DNA of 64,000 bases from an uncultured Ruminococcus sp. (GCA_900541505.1 UQKK01000006.1:1-64000), one strand, 5' to 3'. Numbered from the stretch's first letter, positions 18,188 to 27,036 are shown. Notes: generated by a model not told the origin, from the sequence alone. Translations and numbers: made by a program.

Positions 18188-20125
18188 ATGGGTGCAACAA
18201 GTACAGAATTTGATGCTGAATATGGGGCAGACCAGATTCAGATATTGGAAGGATTGGAAGCGGTAAGAAAACGGCCGGGAATGTACATTGGAAGCACTTC
18301 CGCAAGGGGTCTCCATCATCTGGTATATGAAATTGTGGATAACTCGGTGGACGAGGCACTTGCGGGATACTGTGACACAATTTATGTCACCATCAATAAG
18401 GAAAATTCGATTACCGTTGTGGATAACGGAAGGGGTATCCCTGTGGGAATCAATCATAAAGCAGGGCTTCCGGCAGTAGAAGTTGTATTTACAATCCTTC
18501 ATGCCGGGGGAAAATTCGGCGGTGGAGGATACAAGGTATCCGGAGGATTGCACGGAGTAGGCGCTTCAGTTGTAAACGCGCTCTCCGAGTGGCTGGAAGT
18601 TGAAATCTGCAGCGACGGAAAGATATATAAACAGCGTTATGAACGCGGGAAAGCCATCTATAAATTAAAAGTAGTCGGAGAGTGTGACCCGGAAAAGACA
18701 GGAACGAAGGTAACTTTCCTTCCGGATAAGGAGATTTTTGAGGAGACCGTCTTTGATTTTGACGTGTTAAAACAGAGACTTCGCGAGATGGCATTTCTGA
18801 CAAAAGGTCTGAAAATCATTTTAAAGGATGACCGGGAAGAAGAAGCAAAAGAAAAGACCTTCCACTATGAAGGCGGAATCAAAGAATTTGTCACATATCT
18901 CAATAAAAGCAAGACTCCTCTCTATGAGCAGATTATTTACTGCGAAGGAGAGAAAGATAATGTCTATGTGGAAGTGGCGATGCAGCACAATGATTCCTAC
19001 AGTGACAATACGTATGGATTTGTAAATAATATTACCACGCCGGAAGGCGGAACCCATGTTGTAGGTTTCAGAAATGCGCTGACAAAGACATTCAATGACT
19101 ATGCGAGAAAGAATAAACTGTTAAAAGACAGTGAGCCAAATCTCTCAGGTGAAGATATCAGAGAAGGTCTGACGGCAATCATCAGCGTAAAATTGGAGGA
19201 GCCTCAGTTTGAGGGACAGACAAAACAGAAGCTCGGCAACAGCGAGGCAAGAGGGGCTGTGGATAATATTGTGAGTACTCAGCTTGAAATTTTCCTTGAG
19301 CAGAACCCGTCCGTTGCCAAAGCGACAGTTGAGAAATCTGTCATGGCGCAGCGCGCGAGAGAGGCTGCAAGAAAAGCCAGAGATTTGACAAGGAGAAAAT
19401 CTGCTCTGGAAGGTATGTCTCTTCCAGGAAAATTGGCGGATTGTTCTGATAAGGACCCTGTGAACTGTGAAATTTATATCGTTGAGGGTGATTCTGCGGG
19501 CGGTTCTGCAAAGACAGCCAGAGACCGCGCGACACAGGCAATCCTCCCCTTGCGTGGAAAAATCCTCAATGTGGAAAAAGCGCGCTTGGATAAAATTTAT
19601 GCAAATGCAGAAATCAAGGCGATGATAACCGCATTTGGTACAGGAATACATGATGACTTTGATATTTCAAAGCTGCGTTATCATAAAATCATCATCATGA
19701 CAGATGCCGATGTGGACGGCGCTCATATCAGTACCTTATTATTAACATTTTTATACCGGTTTATGCCTGATTTGATTAAAGAAGGTTATGTATATCTGGC
19801 ACAGCCGCCGCTGTACAAGCTGGAAAAAAATAAAAAAGTCTGGTATGCGTACAGTGTTGAAGAATTAAACAGAATACTGACAGAAGTAGGACGAGATGGA
19901 AATAACAAAATCCAGAGATATAAAGGTCTGGGTGAGATGGATGCAGAGCAGCTCTGGGATACGACAATGGACCCGGAACACAGAATCCTGCTCCGCGTGA
20001 CAATGGATGAAGAAACATCTTCCGAACTCGACTTGACCTTTACCACCCTCATGGGCGATAAAGTAGAACCAAGAAGAGAATTCATAGAAGAAAACGCAAA
20101 ATACGTACAAAATTTGGATATATAG
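18188..20125 (+). CDS. gyrB: DNA gyrase subunit B
   Basis: ATPase subunit of gyrase, which introduces negative supercoils. At 645 residues it has the GHKL ATPase domain (DNSVDEALAG near residue 53, DNGRGIP near 81, GGLHGVGASVVNALS near 120), the transducer, and the Toprim domain (EGDSAGGSAKTARDR near 435, DADVDGAHI near 510) with a C-terminal PRREFIEENA. It starts 11 bases after recF with a TTAGGAGG site. The short Firmicute form lacks the extra C-terminal insert of proteobacterial GyrB. Confidence 0.98.
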   Translation: MGATSTEFDAEYGADQIQILEGLEAVRKRPGMYIGSTSARGLHHLVYEIVDNSVDEALAGYCDTIYVTINKENSITVVDNGRGIPVGINHKAGLPAVEVVFTILHAGGKFGGGGYKVSGGLHGVGASVVNALSEWLEVEICSDGKIYKQRYERGKAIYKLKVVGECDPEKTGTKVTFLPDKEIFEETVFDFDVLKQRLREMAFLTKGLKIILKDDREEEAKEKTFHYEGGIKEFVTYLNKSKTPLYEQIIYCEGEKDNVYVEVAMQHNDSYSDNTYGFVNNITTPEGGTHVVGFRNALTKTFNDYARKNKLLKDSEPNLSGEDIREGLTAIISVKLEEPQFEGQTKQKLGNSEARGAVDNIVSTQLEIFLEQNPSVAKATVEKSVMAQRAREAARKARDLTRRKSALEGMSLPGKLADCSDKDPVNCEIYIVEGDSAGGSAKTARDRATQAILPLRGKILNVEKARLDKIYANAEIKAMITAFGTGIHDDFDISKLRYHKIIIMTDADVDGAHISTLLLTFLYRFMPDLIKEGYVYLAQPPLYKLEKNKKVWYAYSVEELNRILTEVGRDGNNKIQRYKGLGEMDAEQLWDTTMDPEHRILLRVTMDEETSSELDLTFTTLMGDKVEPRREFIEENAKYVQNLDI

Positions 20126-20354
20126 CACTTTACAGCGACTATCCAAAATTTGTTCAGGGCAAAGTTCAAGTTTACTTGAAACTTTGTCATGAATAAATTT
20201 TTTGAATTGGCATTGGAAATGCCAATTCAGCGAGAAAACCGAAGGTTTTGGAGCTGGATAGGAGCGGAAACAGCCGCAAACTAAGCGAAAAAACCGAAGA
20301 TTTTTAAGCTGGATAGGAGAGTTTTAGCGGAAGAAAACGTAAAAGGAGAAGAAA
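20126..20354 (+). repeat. gyrB-gyrA spacer with tandem 36-base repeats and four hairpins
   Basis: A 229-base spacer unusually rich in structure. Two 36-base direct repeats (20229-20264 and 20284-20319) match at about 32 positions, and each holds an AAAACC-GAA-GGTTTT-type hairpin and ends in GCTGGATAGGAG. Upstream lie a perfect 11-bp stem GAATTGGCATT/AATGCCAATTC, arms AAAGTTCAAGT/ACTTGAAACTTT, and an inverted copy of the last codons of gyrB (20140-20152 against 20108-20120). The gyrA ribosome site AAAAGGAGAAG ends the spacer. Confidence 0.7.
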
Positions 20355-22856
20355 ATGGAAGATAATATTTTTGACAAAGTCCATGAGGTCGATTTGAAGA
20401 AGACAATGGAAACTTCTTATATCGATTATGCGATGAGCGTCATCGCAGCCCGTGCGCTTCCGGATGTCAGAGACGGGTTAAAACCTGTACAGAGAAGAAT
20501 TTTATATTCAATGATAGAGCTGAACAATGGACCTGACAAACCGCATCGTAAATGTGCGCGTATTGTCGGTGATACAATGGGTAAATATCACCCCCATGGA
20601 GACAGTTCTATTTATGGCGCATTGGTCAATCTGGCACAGGAGTGGTCTACCAGATATCCGCTCGTGGACGGTCACGGAAACTTTGGTTCCGTGGATGGAG
20701 ACGGCGCAGCGGCAATGCGTTATACTGAGGCAAGATTAAGTAAGATTTCTATGGAAATGACAGCGGATATCAACAAGGATACAGTTGATTTCGCTCCAAA
20801 CTTCGATGAGACAGAGAAAGAGCCTACCGTACTTCCGTCCAGATTTCCGAATCTCCTTGTGAATGGTACATCTGGTATTGCGGTTGGAATGGCGACAAAC
20901 ATTCCGCCGCATAACTTGAGGGAAGTCATTGCGGCAGTTGTAAAGATAATAGACGACCAGATTGATGAAAACGGCGAGACGACCATTGAAGATATTTTGA
21001 AAATTGTCAAAGGACCGGATTTCCCGACAGGAGCAGAAATTCTCGGAACAAGGGGAATTGAGGAAGCTTACCGTACCGGAAGAGGAAAAATCAGGGTGCG
21101 TGCTGTCACAAATATTGAACCCATGCAGAATGGAAAGAACCGCATCATCGTGACAGAGCTTCCATTTATGGTAAATAAAGCGCGTCTGATTGAAAAGATT
21201 GCGGAACTTGTAAGAGATAAGCGAATTGACGGTATCACAGACTTAAGCGACCAGTCCAGCCGCGAGGGTATGCGGATTTGCATTGAACTTAGAAGAGATG
21301 TGAATCCAAATGTGATATTAAATCAATTATATAAACATACCCAGCTCCAGGATACATTCGGGGTCATCATGCTTGCGCTCGTTAATAACGAACCGAGAAT
21401 CATGAATATCCTGGACATGCTGAAATACTACCTGAAACATCAGGAAGATGTAGTCACCAGAAGAACAAAATATGAGCTCAACAAAGCAGAAGAGCGGGCA
21501 CATATTTTGCAGGGTCTGCTTATCGCGTTAGACCACATAGATGAAGTAATTAAAATCATCCGCGGTTCTAAGACAGTCCAGATTGCTAAAGAAGAATTGA
21601 TGGCAAGATTTGATTTGTCAGATGTGCAGGCACAGGCGATTGTAGATATGCGTCTGAGGGCTCTGACAGGTCTGGAAAGAGAAAAACTGGAAGCAGAATA
21701 TGCGGAACTCCAGAAGAGAATTGAAGAATTAAAGGCAATTCTGGCAGACAGAAAAGTACTTCTTGGTGTGATTAGGAAGGAAATTTTAATTATTTCCGAA
21801 AAATACGGGGATGAGAGAAGAACTCATATCGGATATGATGAGTTTGATATTTCCATGGAAGATTTGATTCCAAGAGAAAATGTTGTCATTACCATGACAA
21901 AGCTCGGATATATCAAGCGCATGACTATGGATACCTTTAAGAGCCAGAACCGAGGCGGCAAAGGTATAAAGGGTATGCAGACTCTGGATGATGATTATAT
22001 TGAAGAATTGTTTATCACAACAAGTCATCATTATATCATGTTCTTTACAAATACAGGAAGAGTTTACCGGTTAAAGGCATATGAGATTCCGGAAGCGGGA
22101 AGGACTGCGAGAGGTACGGCAATTATCAACCTGCTGCAGCTCATGCCGGATGAAAAGATAACAGCGGTTATTCCAATCTATGAATATGAGGATGGAAAAT
22201 ATCTGTTCATGGCGACCGAGAAAGGCCTTGTAAAGAAAACTCCGATTGTAGATTACGCAAACGTGAGAAAGACAGGGCTTGCCGCGATTACTCTGAGAGA
22301 AGATGACAAACTGATTGAAGTAAAAGTGACAGATAATGAACAAGATATCATACTTGTCACAAAAGATGGACAGTGCATCCGCTTCAATGAGCAGGATGTC
22401 CGCTCAACAGGAAGAACTTCCATGGGCGTACGGGGTATGAATTTAAGCGACAATGATGTTGTCATCGGTATGCAGATGAGCAGTCAGGGCAAATATCTTC
22501 TGATTGTATCTGAAAAAGGTATGGGTAAGCGCACCGATTTGGATGAGTTTACAAGACAGAACCGAGGCGGTAAGGGCGTCAAATGCTATAAGATTACCGA
22601 AAAGACAGGAAATGTCATTGGTATGAAGGCAGTGGATGAAGATAATGAAATCATGATTATCAATACAGAAGGAATCATCATCCGAATGAAATGCTCTGAT
22701 ATATCCGTATATGGAAGAATAACTTCTGGAGTGAAATTGATTAATTTACCAGAAAATGAAAAAGTTGCAAGTACAGCAAAAGTAAGAAAAGCTTCCGCAG
22801 AAATTGACGGAGAACAAGTGGAGATTTCAGGGGAAGACGAAGAAGATAACGAATAA
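20355..22856 (+). CDS. gyrA: DNA gyrase subunit A
   Basis: Cleavage and re-joining subunit of gyrase, 833 residues. The N-terminal winged-helix/tower region contains the catalytic Tyr in AAAMRYTEARLS (near residue 122). The C-terminal domain has six beta-pinwheel repeats, with the GyrA box in QNRGGKGIKG (near 536), and ends in an acidic tail. In the quinolone-resistance region the sequence is HPHGDSSIYGALVNLAQ: the Ser equivalent to E. coli Ser83 is kept, but the Asp87 position is Gly. Confidence 0.98.
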   Translation: MEDNIFDKVHEVDLKKTMETSYIDYAMSVIAARALPDVRDGLKPVQRRILYSMIELNNGPDKPHRKCARIVGDTMGKYHPHGDSSIYGALVNLAQEWSTRYPLVDGHGNFGSVDGDGAAAMRYTEARLSKISMEMTADINKDTVDFAPNFDETEKEPTVLPSRFPNLLVNGTSGIAVGMATNIPPHNLREVIAAVVKIIDDQIDENGETTIEDILKIVKGPDFPTGAEILGTRGIEEAYRTGRGKIRVRAVTNIEPMQNGKNRIIVTELPFMVNKARLIEKIAELVRDKRIDGITDLSDQSSREGMRICIELRRDVNPNVILNQLYKHTQLQDTFGVIMLALVNNEPRIMNILDMLKYYLKHQEDVVTRRTKYELNKAEERAHILQGLLIALDHIDEVIKIIRGSKTVQIAKEELMARFDLSDVQAQAIVDMRLRALTGLEREKLEAEYAELQKRIEELKAILADRKVLLGVIRKEILIISEKYGDERRTHIGYDEFDISMEDLIPRENVVITMTKLGYIKRMTMDTFKSQNRGGKGIKGMQTLDDDYIEELFITTSHHYIMFFTNTGRVYRLKAYEIPEAGRTARGTAIINLLQLMPDEKITAVIPIYEYEDGKYLFMATEKGLVKKTPIVDYANVRKTGLAAITLREDDKLIEVKVTDNEQDIILVTKDGQCIRFNEQDVRSTGRTSMGVRGMNLSDNDVVIGMQMSSQGKYLLIVSEKGMGKRTDLDEFTRQNRGGKGVKCYKITEKTGNVIGMKAVDEDNEIMIINTEGIIIRMKCSDISVYGRITSGVKLINLPENEKVASTAKVRKASAEIDGEQVEISGEDEEDNE

Positions 22857-22875
22857 ATAAAATTTATAAACAAAC

Positions 22876-22918
22876 AAAAAAGTGATGGTAGAAATAAAAA
22901 AATTACCATCACTTTTTT
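22876..22918. terminator. bidirectional terminator after gyrA
   Basis: AAAAAAGTGATGGTA and TACCATCACTTTTTT pair perfectly, with T-runs in both directions. It separates gyrA from the convergent toxin gene. Confidence 0.9.
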
Positions 22919-22922
22919 GTTT

Positions 22923-23141
22923 CTATATTTTACTGTTGAAATATTCTTGTGAAACCTGAAGCTGCTTTTTCAGAATTTCTTTCCACATTCGCGTATGTAT
23001 TTCACCGGAGCCTTTTGAAACTTTAGTCATTCGTATATTGCCGTTCTCATCAATTTTTCTGTAGAAATAGTGGTCTGTATCTTTATATAATTCCCAGCCG
23101 TCCCTTTCGCAAAAGCGCTTTAGTTCTTTCCATCTTGGCAT
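22923..23141 (-). CDS. HicA-like toxin of a hybrid toxin-antitoxin pair
   Basis: A 72-residue basic protein that resembles HicA mRNA interferases: an N-terminal helix (WKELKRFCERDGWELYK), the His-containing strand DHYFYRK where HicA has its catalytic His, and a closing helix (WKEILKKQLQVSQEYF). By analogy it would bind RNA and block translation; this is family inference. Its first 22 bases overlap the end of the upstream antitoxin-like gene, which implies translational coupling. The pairing is with a Phd-like rather than a HicB protein. Confidence 0.65.
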   Translation of the reverse strand: MPRWKELKRFCERDGWELYKDTDHYFYRKIDENGNIRMTKVSKGSGEIHTRMWKEILKKQLQVSQEYFNSKI

Positions 23142-23545
23142 TCAATTGATTCTCCTATTTTCTCTGCATTATCCATAATAAGTGCCTTAAAAATATAGGG
23201 AATATGCTTTTTTCGATTTGGGCTGTGGGAATAAAAAGCATAATTATTATAATATTCTACAGAATATTCAAATATAGAATTTCCTAATTTTTTAAGGGCT
23301 TCTTGATTATCTTTACCATTCTCGATTAAATCAATTTCATTTAAAGACAATGTGATAGAGCCGTCTTTTTCTACAAATCTTTGTGCAGTGAAATGATATG
23401 CCTGTAAAATTTCAGACATGGTTTCTAAATTTGAAAACCACATACAGTCTCTTGTTCGTTTAATAAATTTTGGTTTATCATGTATGACACTGTCACAGAC
23501 AGCACTCCATTCTTTTCTTACATTAGTAGCTTTTTCTGTCAACAT
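23120..23545 (-). CDS. Phd/YefM-like antitoxin
   Basis: Predicted antitoxin and autorepressor. The N-terminus (residues about 1-45: ATNVRKEWSAVCDSVIHDKP, then FIKRTRD and FSNLE) has the Phd/YefM DNA-binding and dimerisation pattern; the C-terminal part should bind the toxin. I choose the ATG at 23545 because AAGGAG lies 9 bases upstream; the ATG at 23554 directly abuts that site. This gives 141 residues. A 17-bp inverted repeat over the promoter is the likely operator. It overlaps the downstream HicA-like gene. Confidence 0.65.
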   Translation of the reverse strand: MLTEKATNVRKEWSAVCDSVIHDKPKFIKRTRDCMWFSNLETMSEILQAYHFTAQRFVEKDGSITLSLNEIDLIENGKDNQEALKKLGNSIFEYSVEYYNNYAFYSHSPNRKKHIPYIFKALIMDNAEKIGESIECQDGKN

Positions 23546-23571
23546 ATCAATCATCTCCTTAATATACCTCC

Positions 23572-23623
23572 AGTATAATTAAAAACGTACATAATGTCAA
23601 TAATATACATTATGTACGTTTTT
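23572..23623 (-). promoter_or_regulatory. promoter with overlapping 17-bp inverted-repeat operator of the toxin-antitoxin operon
   Basis: On the minus strand TTGACA (23595-23600), a 17-base spacer and TATACT (23572-23577) form a near-consensus sigma-A promoter. AAAAACGTACATAATGT (23581-23597) and its exact inverse (23607-23623) flank the -35 element. The promoter-proximal arm lies between -35 and -10, ideal for autorepression by the antitoxin. Confidence 0.85.
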
Positions 23624-23652
23624 GATATTATATACAATTATTATGAAAATAT

Positions 23653-24849
23653 TTAAGAAGGATTGTCTGAGTAATAGAGTTTTATTTTTTCATATTTCTC
23701 ATCGTATATTTTAGAAAGTTCTCTGTTGATAAATTCCCATTTTATATCTTTTATCATATTTGTATCGCTGAATACTCGGTACAGTGTCACGGCAAATCCA
23801 CCGACATCTGTATATCTGTAGTTTTCCGTCAGACAGGTTGCAAGAATATTGCTTGAAGAAGCAATGATATTGGAATACAACAGTATCTTCCGCGTACGCA
23901 CTTTATAAAAATCTGAATCCGTATCCTTTTCAGAAAACATCATAAACCGGTGTGCCGCTGCAATGATAAAGTTGATTGCCTGTGAAAGTCCTGCCTGCTT
24001 TAACACTGTGTCCAGAAAGGCAAAATCCAGACCGTAGTCTGCTAAAGTTTTAGCAAGCTCCGGGGAAATCTTAGAAACAGCAGGCAGAGGAATCCTGTTT
24101 GGGGTATACATATCGGATTTAATATGTATCGTCTGTTTTATAAGCGCCGCAGCTACAGAAGGCGCATCGTTTTTTATGCGGTCATAAAAATAACTGCAGG
24201 ATTTACTGGTATCGGCACGGGAATAAATGCTGCTATTTCGGATATGAAATGACTGTAAATCCCATGTTGTCAATGTATCAGTCAAAATATTCATCGTGCC
24301 GAAAAAGTAGCCCAATATGGGGTCATGTCCGAGTGTGCGGTAGCGGTGTGAATTTCCGCCCAGCTTTAAATTATATTTTGCTCCGCCGCGAATCGTGTCA
24401 TAGGGAACTTTGGTAGTAGAACAGATTTCATCAAAACCAGCGTAATAATAACCGCCCTGTTTGCCTTTGTAATCACCTTGAGAAATTTTCTCTGTTCTTT
24501 TTTTATAATTCTCCTTATCTTTGGAAGCAGTTGCTTTTTCATCAATCACAGATTTAAAAGATGTCAGAAAATACTGCCGTGCACACTGCATCCCCACGGC
24601 TAAAATCAAAAAAGCAATGTCTGATTGCGTAAGACCTGTCTTTTCTTTGAAAATATTTTCCAGTTTATCCATTTGTTTCACGTATTGTGCAGAAGATTCC
24701 TTTATCTGATTTTCAGACAAAATATTGTCGTAATAGTCCTCCACATTGGTTTTACTGAAGGAAACAGAAGCCGGATTTTGTATTTCGGGACAGAGAGGCT
24801 GACCTCCATTCTTTTCTCTTAATTTTGCCAGTTCTTTCGCTTTGCTCAT
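23653..24849 (-). CDS. uncharacterised 398-residue protein of a TerB-associated module
   Basis: I do not recognise a named family. Visible features: a Lys-rich N-terminus, a hydrophobic segment near residues 76-96 (SDIAFLILAVGMQCARQYFL), a Gly/Tyr-rich stretch (residues about 130-142), the motif HRYRTLGHDPILGYFFGT near residue 168 (His and Asp within a conserved-looking hydrophobic block), and several amphipathic or hydrophobic helices near 285-330. It may be membrane-associated. The start at 24849 follows AGAAAGGG. It lies 21 bases downstream of the TerB-like gene, so the two form an operon. Confidence 0.6.
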   Translation of the reverse strand: MSKAKELAKLREKNGGQPLCPEIQNPASVSFSKTNVEDYYDNILSENQIKESSAQYVKQMDKLENIFKEKTGLTQSDIAFLILAVGMQCARQYFLTSFKSVIDEKATASKDKENYKKRTEKISQGDYKGKQGGYYYAGFDEICSTTKVPYDTIRGGAKYNLKLGGNSHRYRTLGHDPILGYFFGTMNILTDTLTTWDLQSFHIRNSSIYSRADTSKSCSYFYDRIKNDAPSVAAALIKQTIHIKSDMYTPNRIPLPAVSKISPELAKTLADYGLDFAFLDTVLKQAGLSQAINFIIAAAHRFMMFSEKDTDSDFYKVRTRKILLYSNIIASSSNILATCLTENYRYTDVGGFAVTLYRVFSDTNMIKDIKWEFINRELSKIYDEKYEKIKLYYSDNPS

Positions 24850-24870
24850 CTGGATGCCCTTTCTGAAAAT

Positions 24871-25452
24871 TTACTGCTGTTTTTCTGATTTTTTTCGCTC
24901 TTTCAAATATTCCTTAAATTCATCTCTTACACGCTGCTCATCCTTGTTGACACCGCCGCTGGCATTGATGACCTCTTCTACATCTGTCTCAAAAGCTTTC
25001 AGCGTTTCCATAGACACACAGTCCAGGTAGCCTTTTACCTCTTCAAAAGTAATCTCATGATTTGCAAGAATACTCATAAATTTTTCCCGTATTTCGTCAG
25101 GGACATCTTTATTTTTAAAAAAGGAGCCTAAATCATACTCTATTTCCAGGCGTTCCTCATCAGACATTTCACCGTCACAGTAAGCAGCATAAGTGAGCAG
25201 TGCCGCTGAAGCAAACCAGAAATCGGCAAACTTTTTGATTTCTTTTACAGTAAGATTTTTTCCCTCTTTGAGACCGTCTTGGAAAGATTCCTTTTTAGCT
25301 TTTCTTACCCGCCTTTCACTGATAACTTCTCGTACGCCTGACTTGATTACTTCAAAGATAACATAGCCTACAATAAATTTAACAGGACCAGATGAAGAGC
25401 CAGATTTACCAGAATCAAATGAAATTTCAGGACCGTCATAAAAACCGCTCAT
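24871..25452 (-). CDS. TerB-like domain protein
   Basis: A 193-residue protein. The Ser/Gly-rich N-terminus is followed by a hydrophobic stretch (VKFIVGYVIFEVI, about residues 24-36), a basic region, and a TerB-like helical domain from about residue 75, with the acidic motif AAYCDGEMSDEERLEIEYDL (near 105) that in TerB binds metal. TerB-like domains occur in tellurite-resistance and phage-defence contexts, so a stress or defence role is possible but unproven. The start follows AAAAGGAGAACTTT. It is the first gene of an operon with the 398-residue protein. Confidence 0.6.
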   Translation of the reverse strand: MSGFYDGPEISFDSGKSGSSSGPVKFIVGYVIFEVIKSGVREVISERRVRKAKKESFQDGLKEGKNLTVKEIKKFADFWFASAALLTYAAYCDGEMSDEERLEIEYDLGSFFKNKDVPDEIREKFMSILANHEITFEEVKGYLDCVSMETLKAFETDVEEVINASGGVNKDEQRVRDEFKEYLKERKKSEKQQ

Positions 25453-25598
25453 AAAGTTCTCCTTTTTGCTATTTGAAAATTTACAGATATTAATAAAAAT
25501 ATTATATATTCAGAAAAATAAAAAAGCAATTCTGTGAGGCATAAAGAAGTCAAAGAAAGAATAAGATGTATCATGAATGAGAAAAGGAGACGGCGTCA

Positions 25599-25808
25599 AT
25601 GGAAAATAAATTTATTTCTGCGGCAGTGAATTTTTTTGTCCGCGCAGTGATTGGTATGGCTCTGATTTTCTTCATCAATCAGTTTGTGCTCCCGGACGAA
25701 AATTCTATGAATGTAGGGCTCAACGCAGTCTCTTTTTTGACAACCGGAAGCCTTGGTATTCCTGGGGTCTGTCTCCTTTATGGCATTTTATTCTATCAAA
25801 CTTTGTAA
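25599..25808 (+). CDS. BofA family pro-sigma-K processing inhibitor-like protein
   Basis: A 69-residue hydrophobic protein with two membrane segments (about residues 13-33 and 44-66). It matches BofA at FFVRAVIGMALIFFINQF, VGLNAVSFLTTGSLGIPGV and LLYGILF. In Bacillus BofA restrains the SpoIVFB protease during sporulation; its presence suggests a spore-forming lineage. The start follows AAAAGGAGACGGCGTCA. Confidence 0.8.
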   Translation: MENKFISAAVNFFVRAVIGMALIFFINQFVLPDENSMNVGLNAVSFLTTGSLGIPGVCLLYGILFYQTL

Positions 25809-25844
25809 GTATTTCACAAAATCCTGCAAATTTAAAATTACATC

Positions 25845-25873
25845 TGGACAAAAAAATTTTTCGCGTATATAAT
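25845..25873 (+). promoter_or_regulatory. promoter of the Tad pilus operon
   Basis: TGGACA (25845-25850), a 17-base spacer and TATAAT (25868-25873). Transcription from about 25880 would give a 170-base leader before tadZ. The leader contains two small hairpins (CAGA/TCTG and CCATTTAC/GTAAATGG, about 25886-25939). I could not match it to a known riboswitch. Confidence 0.65.
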
Positions 25874-26052
25874 TCGTCTTACACACCAGAAATCAATCTG
25901 ATGTTTCCATTTACGGGGGAAAGGTGTAAATGGTCTTAGAAGGATAGACATAGAGATTGTCTGTTCATCAAATTTCTATTCATGCTGTATATTCACAGCA
26001 CATTTTCAATGAAGAAGATGGTTTGGCACAAATTAAAGAGAGGAGGGGAGAA

Positions 26053-27036
26053 GTGTATTCAGGACAGTTTGTAATCTGTGACCCTGAACGTGACTATTCT
26101 GAAAGTTTATTGAAGTATCTTTCTGAGAAGGAAAAGGAAGATTATCAGTTTCAGCTCTTTCATGATGTGGAGAGCCTTGAGGTATTTTGTCGGGATAATT
26201 CTGTCGATGTACTTTTGATTGCGGAAGAGTGTGAGGCAGAGAAGAAGCCGGATATCCGGGCAAAAAGAAAATTTATACTTACCGAGGAGGACAGGCAGGA
26301 GAAGGATGGGGAAAAGAAAAGCATCTGCCGTTATCAGCCTGTGGAAAATATGATAAAGATTTTGTTTGAGGAACCGGAGGATTCTCATGTTTTAAGACCG
26401 CAGAGAGTGTGGAAAGAAAAAGTGCAGTCTTTAGAAAAGCAGACAGCCAGAAAAGGATTGATAGGCGTCTATTCACCGGTACACAGGATTGGAAAGACAA
26501 AGTTTGCCATCCAACTGGGAAAAAAGACTGCGCAGTGTCTGCCGACGTTATATCTGAATCTGGAAGAGTATCCTGCCAGCAGTCTCTATTTTCCCGAACA
26601 GAAGGAAAAGAATCTTGGGGATTTACTCTACTATGCAGGTCAGAATAAGGAAAATCTGGGGTTGAGGATTAGCACGATGGCAGGGAGAATGGAAGATTTA
26701 GATTACATTATGCCCATACCTGTTATGCAGGATTTACGGGCAGTAAAGGAGGAAGAATGGTTAAATCTGTTTGACCAGATATTGAAGAAATGTATCTATG
26801 AGACAGTGATTTTGGATTTGGGAGACAGCATAGATGGGCTTTACAGTATTTTGAAAAATTGTTCTGCAGTCTATACTCACTACGCCGATGAACCTGCGGT
26901 GGCAGAGAAGATAAGGCAGTATGAGGCTAATATAAAAAGAATGGGCATGGAAGAGATACTGGAGCACACCATTCGTAAAAAAGTCACACGAAGAAATAAG
27001 AGCATTTCTACAGAAAAAAGAAGGCAGGAAGAATGA
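26053..27036 (+). CDS. tadZ: TadZ/CpaE-like pilus localisation ATPase
   Basis: Places the Tad secretion machinery in the cell. I choose GTG at 26053, preceded by AGGAGGGGAG, giving 327 residues; the frame is open further upstream through the leader. Residues about 1-80 form a receiver-like domain (FVICDPERDYSESLLKYL). A MinD/ParA-type P-loop domain follows, with the degenerate Walker A YSPVHRIGKTKFAIQLG (near 137) instead of KGGxGKT, and TVILDLGD as Walker B. Its stop overlaps the tadA start (ATGA). Confidence 0.8.
   Translation: MYSGQFVICDPERDYSESLLKYLSEKEKEDYQFQLFHDVESLEVFCRDNSVDVLLIAEECEAEKKPDIRAKRKFILTEEDRQEKDGEKKSICRYQPVENMIKILFEEPEDSHVLRPQRVWKEKVQSLEKQTARKGLIGVYSPVHRIGKTKFAIQLGKKTAQCLPTLYLNLEEYPASSLYFPEQKEKNLGDLLYYAGQNKENLGLRISTMAGRMEDLDYIMPIPVMQDLRAVKEEEWLNLFDQILKKCIYETVILDLGDSIDGLYSILKNCSAVYTHYADEPAVAEKIRQYEANIKRMGMEEILEHTIRKKVTRRNKSISTEKRRQEE

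Noticed and set aside
19145..20190. Several minus-strand frames within gyrB
   Set aside because: They overlap fully conserved GyrB coding sequence and show no independent features.
20229..20319. A CRISPR array in the gyrB-gyrA spacer
   Set aside because: Only two imperfect 36-base units with a 19-base gap, no cas genes, and the units carry ribosome-site-like ends.
25599..25808. A holin or small toxin reading of the 69-residue hydrophobic protein
   Set aside because: The BofA-specific residues and length fit better than a holin.
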